This document shows, piece by piece, positions 9,507-18,157 of a DNA stretch of 64,000 bases. Position 1 is the first letter of the stretch; the number at the start of each line of letters is the position of its first letter. Under the pieces are notes generated by a model. That model was not told the DNA's origin. It searched no databases and saw only the letters and a program-made list of their open reading frames with translations. Location: positions 1 to 64,000 of the forward strand of contig CANAIR010000001.1 in the NCBI GenBank assembly GCA_947361355.1, in the 5' to 3' direction. The position numbers and the translations under genes are program-made. The stretch is from an uncultured Clostridium sp. Its GTDB lineage: Bacteria > Bacillota > Clostridia > TANB77 > CAG-465.

Positions 9507-10757
9507 CTAAGCTACTAACATTTTAACACGTTCTTCTCTATTTAAATACAAATTTGATGTATTAACTAAAGCAATAAGAACAAGCATTATTGAAAATAAT
9601 GGTTGTAATATACTAATATTTATACCATATACACACATAAAAATATATGACAATATAAATGCTAGTTTTAATACAGTTGATTTAGTATCATATCTTCTTT
9701 TTAACAATATACTAAGAAATTCAATCAAAATTATATATACAAATAATACTAAATAATAATTTTTTGAAAATTGTACAAATATTTTTGAGTCTTGTTTAAT
9801 TTTTCCAAAAGAAAATGCAGAATCTTTAATATTAAATATTCTATTATTTTCTATATTTTCAATAATAACTTGTACAAATTCATTTTGATTACTTTTATAA
9901 ATATTATTAAATATAGCAACACCAATATAATATGTAAAAAACATCAATATTATTGAAGTTACAATACATACACTAAGTTTACTAATATTTATTCTTTCTA
10001 TACAATAAAGTTTTTCCCTATTTTCTTGTGTTATATTTTGCATCATCTTTTTAGGAAAGTTTATATGTGTATTATCCAAGTTAAATGTTATTCCAATCAT
10101 AACTAATAAAAGAATACACCAAACTAAATAATTAACACCAAACAAACTTGAAAATCCCATAAACATTCCTAGACATATTGATAATATCAAATATTTTTTT
10201 GTCTTAATTCCTTTTTGTTTTAATTCGTCTACTAATACTTGTACATTTAACATTGTAGCAAATACAAACATAATAATAATAGTCGAAATAAAATACAAAG
10301 TATTATTTTCTATTGCAATTGGAAGCATACAAAATGCTAATAGTGCAATAACTGATAACATATCACTTTTTGATACATTAAAAATTACTTTCTTTATAAT
10401 AAAAGATGCAATTAAATTGATTATTATTATACTAATAAATAAAGGTATTCCAATTACACTAATACGACTTTTTAGCTTAATTACATTAGCTATTACTATT
10501 ACAATTGAAAGACATATATACCTTATTACAAGAGCATGAGTTCTCTTAAGTTTTATTTTATACAATTTTTCTTTCAAATACATATACAAAATTAGAAGTG
10601 ATATTAGCAAAATAACATATCCTACTTTAAGAGCTTTTTGATTAATAGGTTCAGCAGATGTTTCAAAAATACACTTTACATCTAAGTAGCCTAAAAATAT
10701 TATTAATGCTACAAATATTACTACTACAATACTACGTGAAATTTTACTTTTTATCAT
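9507..10757 (-). CDS. Polytopic membrane protein, function unknown
   Basis: 416 residues, about ten hydrophobic helices spread over the whole length, with a soluble loop near residues 290-330. No transporter signature, catalytic motif or signal peptide is recognised. Start ATG 10757 is preceded by a weak GTGGGT. It lies between a sugar nucleotidyltransferase-type gene (17 bp upstream) and dnaG (21 bp downstream), all apparently on one transcript. Polytopic proteins next to nucleotidyltransferases often act in glycan or lipid-linked sugar metabolism, but nothing in the protein itself proves this. Confidence 0.6.
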   Translation of the reverse strand: MIKSKISRSIVVVIFVALIIFLGYLDVKCIFETSAEPINQKALKVGYVILLISLLILYMYLKEKLYKIKLKRTHALVIRYICLSIVIVIANVIKLKSRISVIGIPLFISIIIINLIASFIIKKVIFNVSKSDMLSVIALLAFCMLPIAIENNTLYFISTIIIMFVFATMLNVQVLVDELKQKGIKTKKYLILSICLGMFMGFSSLFGVNYLVWCILLLVMIGITFNLDNTHINFPKKMMQNITQENREKLYCIERINISKLSVCIVTSIILMFFTYYIGVAIFNNIYKSNQNEFVQVIIENIENNRIFNIKDSAFSFGKIKQDSKIFVQFSKNYYLVLFVYIILIEFLSILLKRRYDTKSTVLKLAFILSYIFMCVYGINISILQPLFSIMLVLIALVNTSNLYLNREERVKMLVA

Positions 10758-10774
10758 ATTTTTACCCACTTTTT

Positions 10775-11512
10775 TTAAAAATTATTGCTATACATTTCAT
10801 TAACTTTTGATAAAGCCTCATGTGTTCCTATATCATGACATTCACCTTCAAATTCAAAAGCATATGTAGGTATTTTATCATGTAAATAAGCAACTAAATT
10901 ACCTGGTGCATCACATGAATTTCCCTCATCCAAATATTGCTTTATCATTGGCACCACATTTCTTGGATAAATATATTCTGCATATACAGCGTAATTACTT
11001 TTGGGATTAGCTGGTTTTTCTTCAAAATCAAGAATTTTCATATTAGAATCAAGAAGTGCAACACCTAATCTTCTTAATGACTCAACATCTTCTTTTCTAA
11101 CGCATACACATGGAGCATTCTTTGTCTTATAAAATTCATTGAAGTCTAATAATTTAAAATCAAATAAATTATCTGTTGCAAGTACTAATATATCGTCATC
11201 TATACCAGCCTTTTCAATTGTAAATTGAATATCTCCAATAGCGCCTAGTCTATCATCGTTTGATATAGTACCATCATTAAAAACTTTTATACTTTTTTTA
11301 TTATTTTTTTCTTTTGCCCATTTTTCAAAATGAGAAGCATATTTATCATTTGTTACTAAAAAAATTTCATCAATCTCTTCTATTTCATTAACTTTATCTA
11401 ATGTGTAGTCAATAATTGATCTATTTCCAACTTTAAGTAAGGCTTTTGGAAAATTCTCAGTAAGTGGAAATAATCTAGTTGCATAACCAGCACATAATAA
11501 TATACATTTCAT
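10775..11512 (-). CDS. Sugar- or choline-phosphate nucleotidyltransferase
   Basis: 245-residue NTP_transferase-family enzyme that joins a nucleotide to a sugar phosphate or phosphocholine. The N-terminus has ILLCAGYATRLFPLT followed by PKALLKVGN, the signature loop and lysine of the family. VLATDNLFDF is the metal-binding Asp motif, and FEEKPANPKSNYA matches the sugar-binding region. Short length and no C-terminal left-handed helix make it closer to RfbA/HddC or LicC types than to GlmU or GlgC. The exact substrate cannot be read. Start ATG 11512 has GGAG upstream. First gene of the operon leading to dnaG and rpoD. Confidence 0.82.
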   Translation of the reverse strand: MKCILLCAGYATRLFPLTENFPKALLKVGNRSIIDYTLDKVNEIEEIDEIFLVTNDKYASHFEKWAKEKNNKKSIKVFNDGTISNDDRLGAIGDIQFTIEKAGIDDDILVLATDNLFDFKLLDFNEFYKTKNAPCVCVRKEDVESLRRLGVALLDSNMKILDFEEKPANPKSNYAVYAEYIYPRNVVPMIKQYLDEGNSCDAPGNLVAYLHDKIPTYAFEFEGECHDIGTHEALSKVNEMYSNNF

Positions 11513-11542
11513 AAATTTTCTCCTTTAATATTTTTCTTGCAT

Positions 11543-11571
11543 ATTATATCATATGAAAGTTAATTTTTCAA
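11543..11571 (-). promoter_or_regulatory. Promoter of the nucleotidyltransferase-dnaG-rpoD operon
   Basis: TTGAAA (11566-11571), 17 nt, TATAAT (11543-11548) with extended TGA before the -10; minus strand. Internal promoters for dnaG or rpoD were not obvious. Confidence 0.8.
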
Positions 11572-11598
11572 GAATATGAAAACCTTTTATTAGAAAAC

Positions 11599-11625
11599 GC
11601 CTGATACTAATTTTTAGTACCAGGC
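11599..11625 (-). terminator. Terminator after the 287-residue FWxNEW gene
   Basis: GCCTG-A-TACT / AGTA-C-CAGGC hairpin with one mismatch, 7 bp past the stop codon, followed on the minus strand by GTTTTC and a T-rich stretch. Confidence 0.65.
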
Positions 11626-11631
11626 AATTTC

Positions 11632-12495
11632 TTACATTGCTTCTAAATCATTAATTTTTTGTTCAAATTCTGATATTCTTTGTTCAGTTTCATATTGTTC
11701 TATTCTATTTAAAGCATACAAATATTTTCTTTCTTGAGAAAGTAGAGCTTGATATTCATCATTCCAATCATCATGACTTCTTAAATCAGAATGCACATTA
11801 TTTAGCTTTTCTTCCAATACTAATTTTACTGGTTCAATTAAAGATTTATCCTTTTCAACTTTTATACCATTATCAACCATATATGTAACAACTTCAGCAA
11901 ATAATCTCTCACCTTGTGCATTAACTTCTGAGTCAGCATTATCATGTAATATATTTACCATTTTATTTACTCTATCAATACCTACTTTTTCAAATATAGT
12001 ATCAACCCTAGAATCAATAAACTGTCCATTTTCTCCGAAAACTTCTTGTCCTTTTATAAATAAATCTACATTATTTTGAACTATTCTTGCTTGCGCAATT
12101 GGTAACTCTTCAGTCGCAATTTTTAAAGCATGTCTATCATAATACTTTCTAAATGCACTGTTACACATTTCTTGTGAATCTCCATATGGTTTAAAGAACT
12201 TTGCATATTCTCTTAATACTTCATGTTGTGTTTTTTCACCACTAACATTTTGTTTTAATTCATCCAAATTTTCACCAAAATAAGCTGTAACTTTATGATC
12301 AATTGCATCTGGTTCATAGGCTTGAACTACTGGTTGTTCTATTTCTTCCATATTATTTTCAACATTGGCTATCTCTTCTGGCTGTTGTAACATCAAATAA
12401 TCTTGCTTAAAACCAAAGATTTTCCCAAACACATTTTTAACTGAATGTAAGTCTTCTAAAAACAACTTCCATTCATTTTTCCAAAATTCTAACAT
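11632..12495 (-). CDS. Unrecognised 287-residue protein with N-terminal FWxNEW motif
   Basis: Not matched to a known family. The first 15 residues carry FWKNEWKLFLEDL, also found twice in the neighbouring small protein (12770-13021), and both share a following stretch of the type K..YLMLxxP. The rest (about 65-287) is soluble and helix-rich, with an acidic C-terminal coiled-coil-like end (RISEFEQKINDLEAM). There is no signal peptide, membrane segment or Cys cluster. Start ATG 12495 lies five bases after AGAGGTG; an upstream ATG at 12516 sits before that site. A possible promoter is TATAAT (12545-12550) with a weak -35. Codon use and base composition look like the neighbours. Confidence 0.7.
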   Translation of the reverse strand: MLEFWKNEWKLFLEDLHSVKNVFGKIFGFKQDYLMLQQPEEIANVENNMEEIEQPVVQAYEPDAIDHKVTAYFGENLDELKQNVSGEKTQHEVLREYAKFFKPYGDSQEMCNSAFRKYYDRHALKIATEELPIAQARIVQNNVDLFIKGQEVFGENGQFIDSRVDTIFEKVGIDRVNKMVNILHDNADSEVNAQGERLFAEVVTYMVDNGIKVEKDKSLIEPVKLVLEEKLNNVHSDLRSHDDWNDEYQALLSQERKYLYALNRIEQYETEQRISEFEQKINDLEAM

Positions 12496-12699
12496 ATCAA
12501 CACCTCTTTTGTACATAATAACATATTATATATTCCTGTAATCTATTATACATAAACTGTCAAAAAAAAGCAATGACAATCTTATAATATTTTTATTACA
12601 CTTTTGTTACATTATAGTACCGCAAAAATCATTTTTACTTATTTATTAAACCATTCATAGTCTATAGTTCACCATAATTTATATATAATTTTTTCAAAA

Positions 12700-12753
12700 A
12701 AAATTATGAAAATTTTTATAATAAAACCATATTAATAAAATTTTCATAATTTT
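12700..12753 (-). terminator. Terminator between the two FWxNEW genes
   Basis: Perfect 17-bp inverted repeat AAAATTATGAAAATTTT with a 20-nt loop, just past the stop of the 83-residue gene. AT-only except for two G/C pairs, so stability is modest. Confidence 0.65.
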
Positions 12754-12769
12754 AATTACTAAAAATATA

Positions 12770-13021
12770 TTATTTGAATTCTACTGGTTGAGTTAAAAAT
12801 TCTTTTGCATTTTGTAAATCTTGTTTGAATAAATTCCATTCATTTTGCCAAAATCCCATTTCACCAGCTTGTACTTTTTCTTCTACTTCATTATAGCTTG
12901 GTTTCAACATTAATTTTGATTTTCCCCATAGAGTAATTTCAACTGGTTGTAAGCAAAACTCACCTAACTCTTTCATATCTTGTAGGAATAAATTCCATTC
13001 ATTTTTCCAAAACTCTTTCAT
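12770..13021 (-). CDS. Unrecognised 83-residue protein with two FWxNEW repeats
   Basis: Short soluble protein built from two copies of a roughly 25-residue unit: FWKNEWNLFLQDM...LQPVE near residues 4-28 and FWQNEWNLFKQDL...TQPVE near residues 57-81. They are separated by a linker containing LWGKSKLMLKP. The unit should form an amphipathic helix with conserved Trp, Glu and Phe. Start ATG 13021 has AGAGGTG five bases upstream; a longer frame to 13051 lacks a site. Ribosome site and leader closely resemble those of the 287-residue paralogue, suggesting a local duplication. No family recognised; a protein-protein docking peptide is one reading, unproven. Confidence 0.7.
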   Translation of the reverse strand: MKEFWKNEWNLFLQDMKELGEFCLQPVEITLWGKSKLMLKPSYNEVEEKVQAGEMGFWQNEWNLFKQDLQNAKEFLTQPVEFK

Positions 13022-13063
13022 AATAACACCTCTTTTGTTTAATTTAATCAATTATATATTTCT

Positions 13064-13091
13064 ATTATATCAGATAAATATTTTTTTTCAA
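13064..13091 (-). promoter_or_regulatory. Promoter of the 83-residue FWxNEW gene
   Basis: TTGAAA (13086-13091), 16 nt, TATAAT (13064-13069), with TGA directly before the -10; minus strand. Confidence 0.7.
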
Positions 13092-13173
13092 CTACATTAT
13101 CATAACATTTGTGTTACATTTATGTTACAAAATAAAATTTTCTGCAAATTATACTATTTAATGTAAAAAAAAG

Positions 13174-13214
13174 AAAGTGTAGAATTTTTTACTTATTTAA
13201 AATTTCTACACTTT
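13174..13214 (-). terminator. Terminator after the 123-residue gene
   Basis: Perfect 11-bp stem AAAGTGTAGAA / TTCTACACTTT, about 10 bp past the stop at 13224, with T-rich sequence on the minus strand after it. Confidence 0.75.
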
Positions 13215-13223
13215 ATTTATATT

Positions 13224-13595
13224 TTACTTCATACTTCCATAAGACAACCAATATTTTTTGTTACTTATTAAATTTTTAACTTCTTCATATGTTCTATCAT
13301 ATATTTTTGCTACCGCCTCACAATATCCTTCAAAAAACAAATCACACTTCTTATATTTTTTTATATTTGTTACAGCCTCAAAAAATTTTAACTTACTACT
13401 TTCATTTTCCTTATCTACATTTTCAAAAATATCGCAATACGCTACTACATAACCTGCTGCATATGGAAAACTAAAGTGTTTAACTGCATATCTACTCATG
13501 TAGATTGCTTCTGATTTTGCTAATACACTTCCCTTTTCTAATAAAATAGGTTGTAACTTATCACATTCTTGTTCAAAAATACTTTTCTTTGACAT
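13224..13595 (-). CDS. Unrecognised 123-residue soluble protein
   Basis: Small protein, mixed helix, with a central AAGYVVAYCDIF hydrophobic patch, scattered Cys and Tyr residues and a basic C-terminus. No known motif, signal peptide or membrane segment is visible. The ATG at 13595 is five bases after GGAGGT, which rules out a longer version starting at 13610. It has its own promoter and terminator, so it appears to be a genuine single-gene unit. It sits in a run of four unrecognised genes between rpoD-dnaG and thioredoxin. Confidence 0.65.
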   Translation of the reverse strand: MSKKSIFEQECDKLQPILLEKGSVLAKSEAIYMSRYAVKHFSFPYAAGYVVAYCDIFENVDKENESSKLKFFEAVTNIKKYKKCDLFFEGYCEAVAKIYDRTYEEVKNLISNKKYWLSYGSMK

Positions 13596-13641
13596 ATTGT
13601 ACCTCCACATTAGTGTTGTAATTTAATATTTTATAGCAATT

Positions 13642-13670
13642 ATAATAACACATTTTACATAAATTGTCAA
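13642..13670 (-). promoter_or_regulatory. Promoter of the 123-residue gene
   Basis: TTGACA (13665-13670), 17 nt, TATTAT (13642-13647); minus strand. Confidence 0.8.
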
Positions 13671-13685
13671 ATTAGCTATTTTAAA

Positions 13686-13708
13686 GGGAAGAAAACACTT
13701 TTCTTCCC
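13686..13708 (-). terminator. Terminator after the 233-residue gene
   Basis: 10-bp perfect stem GGGAAGAAAA / TTTTCTTCCC with a 3-nt loop, 10 bp past the stop codon at 13719, followed on the minus strand by TTTAAAAT. Confidence 0.8.
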
Positions 13709-13718
13709 CTTCATAACA

Positions 13719-14420
13719 CTATTTGATAATTTTCTTCATTTCCGAAACGCTTAATCTTGAATCAGCTTCTTTCATTCTGCGTAAAAAGGCATCTATTACT
13801 TTAAGCTGATTATTCTGTTCATAAATTAATCCCTTTAACTTTCCAAACTTTATATCCATTTTGTTTTGTGTTAGCGTACTATATACTGGTGAAACAGGTA
13901 AAAAAGTATCAACTTCTACCATAACCTGGATATAATGATTTTCCTCTGTTGATTTGAGCTTGTACTCAATAAAGAAATATGACGGATATTCGTCATTATT
14001 TTTATCATACACTAATTCAATCCTTCTAGACTTGTAGTATTCTTCATCAGTTTCTATAAAGGATTGAGTAATAACACGATTTAGCAAATCTATTTTTTTA
14101 TTTTTGCTTATACTATAAATAGCGTAATTGTCAAAAAATATTAAATCTTCTGATAAGAACTCAAAGTTTCTAAAAGAGATAAAAAACTCCTGGAATATCT
14201 TTCCATCGCTCATTCCTACTCTTGTAATTGCCCACTCTTCAGCCAAAAGTCTTTTATATATTAAAAAAGATTTGTCTGCCACTTGTTCAATTCCTATTAT
14301 ATCGCCACCAACGTGATAGGAATCTAACGTTTTCTTATCAACAAGCTTATAGCCCATCTGCCTACTGCCTTTTATACTCCACATAGTTTCATCATAAGAA
14401 ATTTCATATAATCTAGCCAT
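13719..14420 (-). CDS. Unrecognised 233-residue soluble protein
   Basis: Beta-rich protein with many short Tyr/Phe-containing strands, such as SYHVGGDIIGIEQ and YAIYSISKNKK, and an amphipathic C-terminal helix. No catalytic signature, signal peptide or membrane helix is seen. The alternating strand pattern could be a small beta-propeller or sandwich, but this is a guess. Start ATG 14420 has GGAGG ten bases upstream. It has its own promoter and terminator. Last of the four unrecognised genes in this stretch; it does not carry the FWxNEW motif. Confidence 0.65.
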   Translation of the reverse strand: MARLYEISYDETMWSIKGSRQMGYKLVDKKTLDSYHVGGDIIGIEQVADKSFLIYKRLLAEEWAITRVGMSDGKIFQEFFISFRNFEFLSEDLIFFDNYAIYSISKNKKIDLLNRVITQSFIETDEEYYKSRRIELVYDKNNDEYPSYFFIEYKLKSTEENHYIQVMVEVDTFLPVSPVYSTLTQNKMDIKFGKLKGLIYEQNNQLKVIDAFLRRMKEADSRLSVSEMKKIIK

Positions 14421-14483
14421 TTTCTTTTCCTCCTACAATAATTATTGATTTCACTTTAAAGGATAAACATTCATACATATATA

Positions 14484-14512
14484 ATTATATCATATTTATG
14501 TAAACAAATCAA
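14484..14512 (-). promoter_or_regulatory. Promoter of the 233-residue gene
   Basis: TTGATT (14507-14512), 17 nt, TATAAT (14484-14489) with extended TGA; minus strand. Confidence 0.75.
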
Positions 14513-14542
14513 GTATAATCTCAATTATTATGTATAATACAT

Positions 14543-14584
14543 AAAAATATCGCCAGAATATACATACACTCTAACGATATTTTT
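14543..14584 (-). terminator. Terminator of the rhodanese-thioredoxin pair
   Basis: Outer 10-bp stem AAAAATATCG / CGATATTTTT with partial pairing inside (AGA/TCT), 15 bp past the trxA stop; T-run on the minus strand. Confidence 0.7.
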
Positions 14585-14599
14585 TTACTACATCAATTT

Positions 14600-14914
14600 T
14601 TACTGATATTTTTCTATTAATTCTATTATTTCATCTTTATTTCTAAATCCAACTTGCTTTTCCATAAGTTCACCATCTTTGTAAATACAAATTGTTGGAA
14701 TAGTATCAATTTTTAATTCATTTGAAATATTTGGATTTTCATCAACATCAACTTTTAATATATTATAACCTGCTCTACTATTTGATATTTCATCTAAAAC
14801 TGGTGCAAGCATCATGCAAGGGCCACACCAAGTTGCATAAAAATCTACAAGATATACCCCTTTTTTATTTTTTACTTCATCTACAAATGAATTTTCATTT
14901 ATATGTTTAACCAT
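14600..14914 (-). CDS. trxA: Thioredoxin
   Basis: Cytoplasmic dithiol-disulfide oxidoreductase. The 104 residues have the canonical WCGPC at 29-33 and the cis-proline motif TIPT, with the typical VDFYATWCGPC strand-helix junction. Length is standard for TrxA. Its ATG lies at the end of the upstream rhodanese gene, with GGAG inside that gene, so the two are translationally linked. No thioredoxin reductase is in the window. Confidence 0.93.
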   Translation of the reverse strand: MVKHINENSFVDEVKNKKGVYLVDFYATWCGPCMMLAPVLDEISNSRAGYNILKVDVDENPNISNELKIDTIPTICIYKDGELMEKQVGFRNKDEIIELIEKYQ

Positions 14915-14915
14915 A

Positions 14916-15341
14916 CTAATTCTCCTTTCTTATGTTTTCACTATATACTAACATATTTTTATATGGAAATGTTGCAAGTGCACCATATTCCCATATATAT
15001 ATATTTGTATAACCCAAATTATTTAATATTTGTAATGCTGTTTTACTTCTAGCTCCGCTTGAACAATATATCATTATTGGACAATTTTGTTCATACACAA
15101 ATATACGTTTTTCAATATCATCAACTGGAATATTAACTGCATTAGTTATGTGCATTAAATCATATTCATTAGGTGTTCTAACATCTATTAAAGTAACTTT
15201 TTTATTTTCAATCATGTCTTTTGCTTGCTCAAAAGGAACTAAATTATATATAAATTTTGGAGCACACCTATTCCTATAATTATATGATCTATTATTATTT
15301 CTATTATTACCAAACAGCATATTTAAAATATTATCAAACAT
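14916..15341 (-). CDS. Single-domain rhodanese-like protein
   Basis: Sulfur-carrier or sulfurtransferase domain of about 100 residues after a short Asn/Arg-rich N-terminal tail. VTLIDVRTPNEYDLMHITNAVNIP is the start of the fold, and the active-site loop CSSGARS contains the catalytic Cys. The pair rhodanese-thioredoxin suggests transfer of persulfide sulfur with reduction by thioredoxin, an inference from context. Start ATG 15341 follows GGGGAG. Residues 10-30 (Asn/Arg/Tyr-rich) are probably disordered. Confidence 0.88.
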   Translation of the reverse strand: MFDNILNMLFGNNRNNNRSYNYRNRCAPKFIYNLVPFEQAKDMIENKKVTLIDVRTPNEYDLMHITNAVNIPVDDIEKRIFVYEQNCPIMIYCSSGARSKTALQILNNLGYTNIYIWEYGALATFPYKNMLVYSENIRKEN

Positions 15342-15432
15342 AAGATATCTCCCCTCTTTCTTTATTATATCTTATGTTTGACTATAAATTTTATGAATAT
15401 TTTATTTATTATAAAAGATTTCTTTTCTACTT

Positions 15433-18132
15433 TTAATCAGAGTTACGATATCTGCCTGTAAATATTTTACCTAAAACAATTTTAAATATTTCAAATATAA
15501 CTATTGTTATAAATGTTACAGAAGCAATAATTATATATACATTAATAGGCATAGAAGGTATTTGTAACCAACCTGAAAGCATTGGTATAACAATTATTAA
15601 TATTTGTAATGTAAATGCTCCTAATATACAAAGTATCATAGGTTTATTTGCAAGTAATCCTATTTTAAATACTGATTTTCTATCAGACCTACAAATATAT
15701 GCAAATAGCATTTCTATTGATGATAATGTAATAAATACTGCTCCTTTTGCAATATCTGCTCCATATAATGAATCTATAAAAAAGTATAATACAAATATAA
15801 CAACTGCTTTTAAAATACCTGGAACTAATATTCTTAGAGCTAAAAATGGTGTAAATAAACTTTCGCTTGAACTTCTTGGTGGTTGTTTCATTATACCTCT
15901 TTCTTCTCTTTCAAATCCAAGTGCTATTGCAGGTATCGTATCAGTTATTAGATTAATCCAAAGTATTTGTATTGGAAGTAATAATACTTTATTAAGTAAA
16001 GTTGCAAAGAATATAATTAATACTTCAGCTAAATTTGAGGCCAGCAAATATGCAATAACATTTTGTATATTATTGTATATTCTTCTTCCTTCTTTTACTG
16101 CAACTACTATTGTAGCAAAGTTATCATCAGCTAAAACCATACTTGATACACTTTTTGAAACTTCAGTACCAGTAATACCCATTCCGACTCCAATATCTGC
16201 ACCCTTTAAAGCTGGAGCATCATTTACGCCATCTCCTGTCATTGCTACAATTTTGCCACGTTTTTTCCACGCTTTTACTATTCTTATTTTATTTTCAGGT
16301 GATACCCTAGCATACACTTTTATATTTTCTACTTGACTATAAAGCTCTTCATCAGACATTTTGTCAACATCTACACCTGTAAGTGCTTTATCATTTTCTT
16401 TTAATATTCCAAGTTCAGTTGCAATAGCTGTTGCGGTATCAATATTATCACCTGTAATCATTATAGGAATCATTCCAGCTGAAAAACATTTTTCTACTGC
16501 TCTTTTTGCTTCCTTTCTTGGAGGATCTATCATTCCTACAAGACCTACAAATATTAAATTGTTTTCAGACTTATCTATACTATTTATTTTTTCATTTTCT
16601 GTCTTTTTTACTTCTTTATACGCACATGCTAAAACTCTTAATGCAGATGTAGCCATTTGAATATTTTTTTGTATAATATCTTCTTTTAATTCATTAGTTA
16701 ATTCTACTACCTGACCATTTAATAACATTTTATTTGAACACGATAATACTGATTCTACTGCGCCTTTTGTTAAAACTAAATATTTATCATCAAAATCATT
16801 TATAGTGGTCATCATTTTTCTTGTAGAATCAAAAGGTAATTCATCAACTCTTTTATATACCTTCTCTAATTTTTCCTTATCAAATTCAATTTTATTTGCA
16901 AACTCTACTAGACATGTTTCTGTTGGATCACCTAATGTAATTTTATTACCATTTTCTTCTCCAAATCTTGTATCATTACAAAGCACAGAAATATTTACCA
17001 AAGTATCTAAGCCTTTTTTATTTAAATTTAATTCTTCTATGTTTTTTATTGATTCAATATTTTCTACATCTATTATCTGTTTATCAAGATATATTTTTCT
17101 TAAAGTCATTTTATTTTGTGTTAGTGTTCCCGTTTTATCAGAACATATAACTTCAGTTGAACCTAACGTTTCTACAGCTGAAAGTTTACGTACAATAGCT
17201 TTTTCTTTAGCCATTTTTTGAACACCCATTGCAAGTGTAATAGTTATAACTGCTGAAAGTCCCTCAGGGATTGCTGCAACTGCAAGGGAAATTGCAAGCA
17301 TAAATACATCAAGTATTGGATTTCCTTGAAGATATCCTACTATAAACATTATAACTGCAATTGTAACAATTATTATACTTAATATTTTACTAAGTTCATT
17401 TATTTTCTTTTGAAGAGGTGTTATACCAATATCTTGAGTAGAAATTGCCTCTGCTATTTTACCTAGCTCTGTATTCATTCCTGTTGCTATAACAATAGCT
17501 TCTGCTCTACCATATACTACATTACTTCCCGAATACAACATATTTGTTCTTTCAGCAAGTGGTACTTCTTTTTTTGTATCTATTACTTCAACTTGTTTAT
17601 CTACTGGTACTGATTCTCCTGTTAAAGCTGCTTCTTCTACTCTTAAGCTATGATTTTCTATTATTCTTAAATCTGCTGGAATCGTGTCACCAGCTTCTAA
17701 TAATACAATGTCTCCTACTACTATTTCTTCTGTTTTTACACTTTCTACTTTTCCAGCTCTTTTTACTTTTATATATGGAAGCGACATATCTTTTAAAGCT
17801 TCAATTGCCTTTTCTGCTTTACTTTCTTGTACTACCCCAAGCACAGCATTTAAAAATACAACAAATAATATTATTATAGTATCTGTAAAACTCTCTCCAG
17901 TTTTAACTGATACAAAAGCAGAAAGTAATGCTGAAATTATAAGTATTATTAGCATCAAATCTTTAAATTGACTTATAAATTTGTACAATATACCTTTATT
18001 TTTTGTTTCTTTAAGTTTATTTAGACCATTTTGAGTTAATCTTTTTTTTGCTTCATCAAAACTTAGACCTTCAGTAGAAGATTCTAATTTTTTTATAACA
18101 TCTTCTTTTTTTTGTTTGTAATATTTTTCCAT
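15433..18132 (-). CDS. P-type Ca2+-transporting ATPase (PMR1/SERCA type)
   Basis: ATP-driven cation exporter in the cytoplasmic membrane, 899 residues. Seen in order: an N-terminal cation-ATPase domain with LTQNGLNKL, the actuator motif LTGESVPV, the transmembrane ion site PEGLSAVIT, the phosphorylation motif SDKTGTLTQNK, the hinge TGDGVNDAPALKGADIG, and a C-terminal bundle of about six helices. This combination is typical of P2A Ca2+ pumps; Mn2+ transport cannot be excluded. Start ATG 18132 is eight bases after AAGGTG. Single gene, 25 bp downstream of the bactofilin-like gene and possibly cotranscribed with it. Confidence 0.92.
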   Translation of the reverse strand: MEKYYKQKKEDVIKKLESSTEGLSFDEAKKRLTQNGLNKLKETKNKGILYKFISQFKDLMLIILIISALLSAFVSVKTGESFTDTIIILFVVFLNAVLGVVQESKAEKAIEALKDMSLPYIKVKRAGKVESVKTEEIVVGDIVLLEAGDTIPADLRIIENHSLRVEEAALTGESVPVDKQVEVIDTKKEVPLAERTNMLYSGSNVVYGRAEAIVIATGMNTELGKIAEAISTQDIGITPLQKKINELSKILSIIIVTIAVIMFIVGYLQGNPILDVFMLAISLAVAAIPEGLSAVITITLAMGVQKMAKEKAIVRKLSAVETLGSTEVICSDKTGTLTQNKMTLRKIYLDKQIIDVENIESIKNIEELNLNKKGLDTLVNISVLCNDTRFGEENGNKITLGDPTETCLVEFANKIEFDKEKLEKVYKRVDELPFDSTRKMMTTINDFDDKYLVLTKGAVESVLSCSNKMLLNGQVVELTNELKEDIIQKNIQMATSALRVLACAYKEVKKTENEKINSIDKSENNLIFVGLVGMIDPPRKEAKRAVEKCFSAGMIPIMITGDNIDTATAIATELGILKENDKALTGVDVDKMSDEELYSQVENIKVYARVSPENKIRIVKAWKKRGKIVAMTGDGVNDAPALKGADIGVGMGITGTEVSKSVSSMVLADDNFATIVVAVKEGRRIYNNIQNVIAYLLASNLAEVLIIFFATLLNKVLLLPIQILWINLITDTIPAIALGFEREERGIMKQPPRSSSESLFTPFLALRILVPGILKAVVIFVLYFFIDSLYGADIAKGAVFITLSSIEMLFAYICRSDRKSVFKIGLLANKPMILCILGAFTLQILIIVIPMLSGWLQIPSMPINVYIIIASVTFITIVIFEIFKIVLGKIFTGRYRNSD

Positions 18133-18157
18133 ACACAACACACCTTTATAATAAAAA

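Noticed and set aside
15433-18132. Several long plus-strand frames opposite the Ca2+-ATPase gene
   Set aside because: They mirror the codon structure of the real gene, have no ribosome sites and give hydrophobic low-complexity products.
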